Assembly (NCBI RefSeq): GCF_021343995.1 | Contig: NZ_JAJTTE010000005.1 | Coordinates: 124,001-188,000 of the forward strand | Direction: 5' to 3' | DNA length: 64,000 nucleotides | Source: Pseudonocardia terrae | Lineage (GTDB): Bacteria > Actinomycetota > Actinomycetes > Mycobacteriales > Pseudonocardiaceae | Part shown: one piece after another, positions 62,617-64,000 of the stretch | Layout of the letters: each line of letters starts with the position of its first letter | How positions within the stretch are numbered: position 1 is the first letter of the stretch | Program-made: the position numbers and the translations under genes | The notes under the pieces: generated by a model | Databases searched by the model: none | What the model was told of the DNA's origin: nothing | The model's input: only the letters and a program-made list of their open reading frames with translations

Positions 62617-64000
62617 ATGTCCGAGCACGAGCTCACCGCCCGGCTGCGCGCCGAGGACGAGCTGATCACCGACCGGCTCCGGCACTGGGCCCGGACCACC
62701 GGCGACCGCACGTTCCTCTACTACGGCGAGGACGACGTCTCGTTCACCTACGCCGAGTTCGACCGCCGGACCGACGCGATCGCCGGCAACCTCGCCGGCC
62801 GGGGCGTGACCAAGGGCGACCGGGTGTCGGTCTTCAGCCTCAATCCGATGATCACCGCGCTGGTGATGGTCGGCTGCTGGAAGGCCGGGGCGGTCTACGC
62901 GCCGGTCAACTTCTCCTACACCGGCCGGCTGCTGTCCTACCAGCTCGACGACACCCGACCCGTGCTGATCGTGACCGATCCCGCCCTGCTGCCGGCGCTC
63001 AACGCCGTCGCCGACGTGCTGGAGCAGCCGCCCGCCGTCGCCCTCTACACGCCGCCGGAGAGCGCCCACGACCACGCGCCCGCGCCCGACCTGCACCCGG
63101 CGTTCCGGTCCGTGGCCTGGGGCGATCTCGTGGCCGACGCCGCGGCGCCGCAGGTCACCGTCGCCTTCGACGACCCGGCCAACGTCTTCTACACGTCAGG
63201 GACCACCGGTCCGTCGAAGGGCGTGCTGCAGCCCTTCCGCTGGATGGCGCAGTACACGTGGGGGCTGCGGATGACGTTGTCCGAAGAGGACGTCGTCTAC
63301 AACGACCTGCCGATGTACCACGTGGGCGGGGCGCTGGCGAACTTCGGCCGCGCGCTGTGGCAGGGCAGCGAGGTCGCGGTGTGGAACCGGTTCAGCCCCA
63401 CCCGGTTCTGGGAGCGCGTCGCCTCCCGTGGGGCCACCTCCGCGATCCTGCTGGACGTCATGATCCCCTGGCTGTCCAAGGCACCCGCCTGCGCCGACGA
63501 CCGGCGAAACACGCTGAACAAGGCGTACATGCAGCCGTTGCCGTTGCAGCACAACGAGTTCTCCCGCCGGTTCGGGATCGACCACGTGGCGGCCGGGTTC
63601 GGGCAGACCGAGGCCGGGGCGCCGCTGTGCGTGCTGATCGAGGAGACCGCTCCTGGTGAGGGGACGCCGGCCGATCTCTACCGCGGCCACTCGCACGAGG
63701 AGATGGCGGCGGTGGCGGAGCGCAAGGGCGTCCCGGTCCTGCACGCTGCGCAGGCGAGCCGGAAGGGGCTGATGGGGCGGCCGAGCCCGTTCTTCGACGT
63801 CACGGTGCGGAACGAGCGCGACGAGGAGTGCGAGCCCGAGGAGCCCGGCCACCTCAGCGTCCGGCCGAAGGTGCCCGGGATGCTGCTGCAGTCCTACCTG
63901 AACAAGCCGGAGGCCACGGTCACCGCCACCCGCAACCTCTGGTTCCACACCGGCGACGCGGCGCTCGTGGGTGAGGACGGGCTGTTCTACTTCGTCGACC
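62617..64000 (+). CDS. acyl-CoA synthetase / AMP-dependent ligase, 3' end cut by window edge
   Basis: First 461 codons of an ANL ligase, open to the window edge: P-loop YTSGTTGPSKG at 192-202, GFGQTEAG, and WFHTGDAALVGEDGLFYF just before the end. ATG after GAGGAGAAG. Resembles crotonobetaine/carnitine-CoA-ligase-like enzymes in its MYHVGGALANF region. Co-transcribed with the carboxylase, it probably supplies its CoA-ester substrate. Confidence 0.9.
   Translation, partial: MSEHELTARLRAEDELITDRLRHWARTTGDRTFLYYGEDDVSFTYAEFDRRTDAIAGNLAGRGVTKGDRVSVFSLNPMITALVMVGCWKAGAVYAPVNFSYTGRLLSYQLDDTRPVLIVTDPALLPALNAVADVLEQPPAVALYTPPESAHDHAPAPDLHPAFRSVAWGDLVADAAAPQVTVAFDDPANVFYTSGTTGPSKGVLQPFRWMAQYTWGLRMTLSEEDVVYNDLPMYHVGGALANFGRALWQGSEVAVWNRFSPTRFWERVASRGATSAILLDVMIPWLSKAPACADDRRNTLNKAYMQPLPLQHNEFSRRFGIDHVAAGFGQTEAGAPLCVLIEETAPGEGTPADLYRGHSHEEMAAVAERKGVPVLHAAQASRKGLMGRPSPFFDVTVRNERDEECEPEEPGHLSVRPKVPGMLLQSYLNKPEATVTATRNLWFHTGDAALVGEDGLFYFVD

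Overview
The window is very GC-rich, densely packed, actinobacterial DNA with GTG/TTG starts, ATGA/GTGA stop-start overlaps and many TetR regulators. It carries F420/FMN luciferase-like oxidoreductases, a PucR regulator, single-chain and split acyl-CoA carboxylases, and two dehydrogenases of mycofactocin-linked families. A pseudonocardial or nocardioform soil actinomycete is my inference; no rRNA or tRNA gene is present to test it. Almost every gene is catabolic: CoA ligases, three Rieske oxygenases, two P450s, a Baeyer-Villiger monooxygenase, SDRs, transporters and carboxylases.

Region 1 (1-7702): the end of a molybdopterin oxidoreductase, a Rieske oxygenase, and a TetR gene divergent from an overlapping CaiB / CoA-ligase / Rieske operon. 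Region 2 (7711-15430, minus): a six-gene operon of CoA ligase, phosphotransferase, NDMA-type alcohol dehydrogenase, luciferase-like oxidoreductase, P450 and CoA ligase. Region 3 (15623-29702): a TetR gene, then SDR, aldehyde dehydrogenase, and a long co-directional run of Rieske oxygenase, DUF35 protein, thiolase-like protein, cupin, MFS transporter, lipocalin-like protein, P450, SDR, esterase, Baeyer-Villiger monooxygenase and luciferase-like oxidoreductase. A second molybdopterin oxidoreductase (29724-31976, minus) follows.

The main observation is a 17-bp inverted-repeat element, AYCT-N9-AGRT, placed on or next to the promoters of regions 2 and 3 and of the second molybdopterin oxidoreductase. 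In three cases it sits between a TTGACA/TTGACC -35 and a TAAGGT -10; at the molybdopterin gene it overlaps a TACAAT -10. The TetR gene at 15623-16255 lies between the copies. This suggests one regulon that takes up an alicyclic, terpenoid or steroid-like compound, hydroxylates it, oxidises it, inserts oxygen, hydrolyses the ester, activates it to CoA and cleaves it.

Region 4 (32030-41807): a decayed phosphotransferase, a PucR regulator, a frameshifted MHS-type transporter, and an operon of a fused indolepyruvate-type ferredoxin oxidoreductase, a 2-keto-4-pentenoate hydratase-like enzyme, an SDR and an FMN 2-hydroxy-acid oxidase. Together these could turn a 2-hydroxy acid into an acyl-CoA. Region 5 (41876-46556): a LOG-family gene with an IS630-type element inserted at its 5' end, then TetR, a mycofactocin-type SDR and an aldoxime dehydratase.

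Region 6 (46649-57307): a CoA ligase plus a stand-alone biotin carrier, facing TetR, CoA ligase, a complete branched-chain-type ABC importer and a carboxyltransferase. Region 7 (57537-64000): a frameshifted siderophore-binding lipoprotein, TetR, a single-chain biotin carboxylase-carrier-carboxyltransferase and a truncated CoA ligase. Apart from the pseudogene stretch at 31977-32845, no gene-free stretch exceeds about 250 bases.
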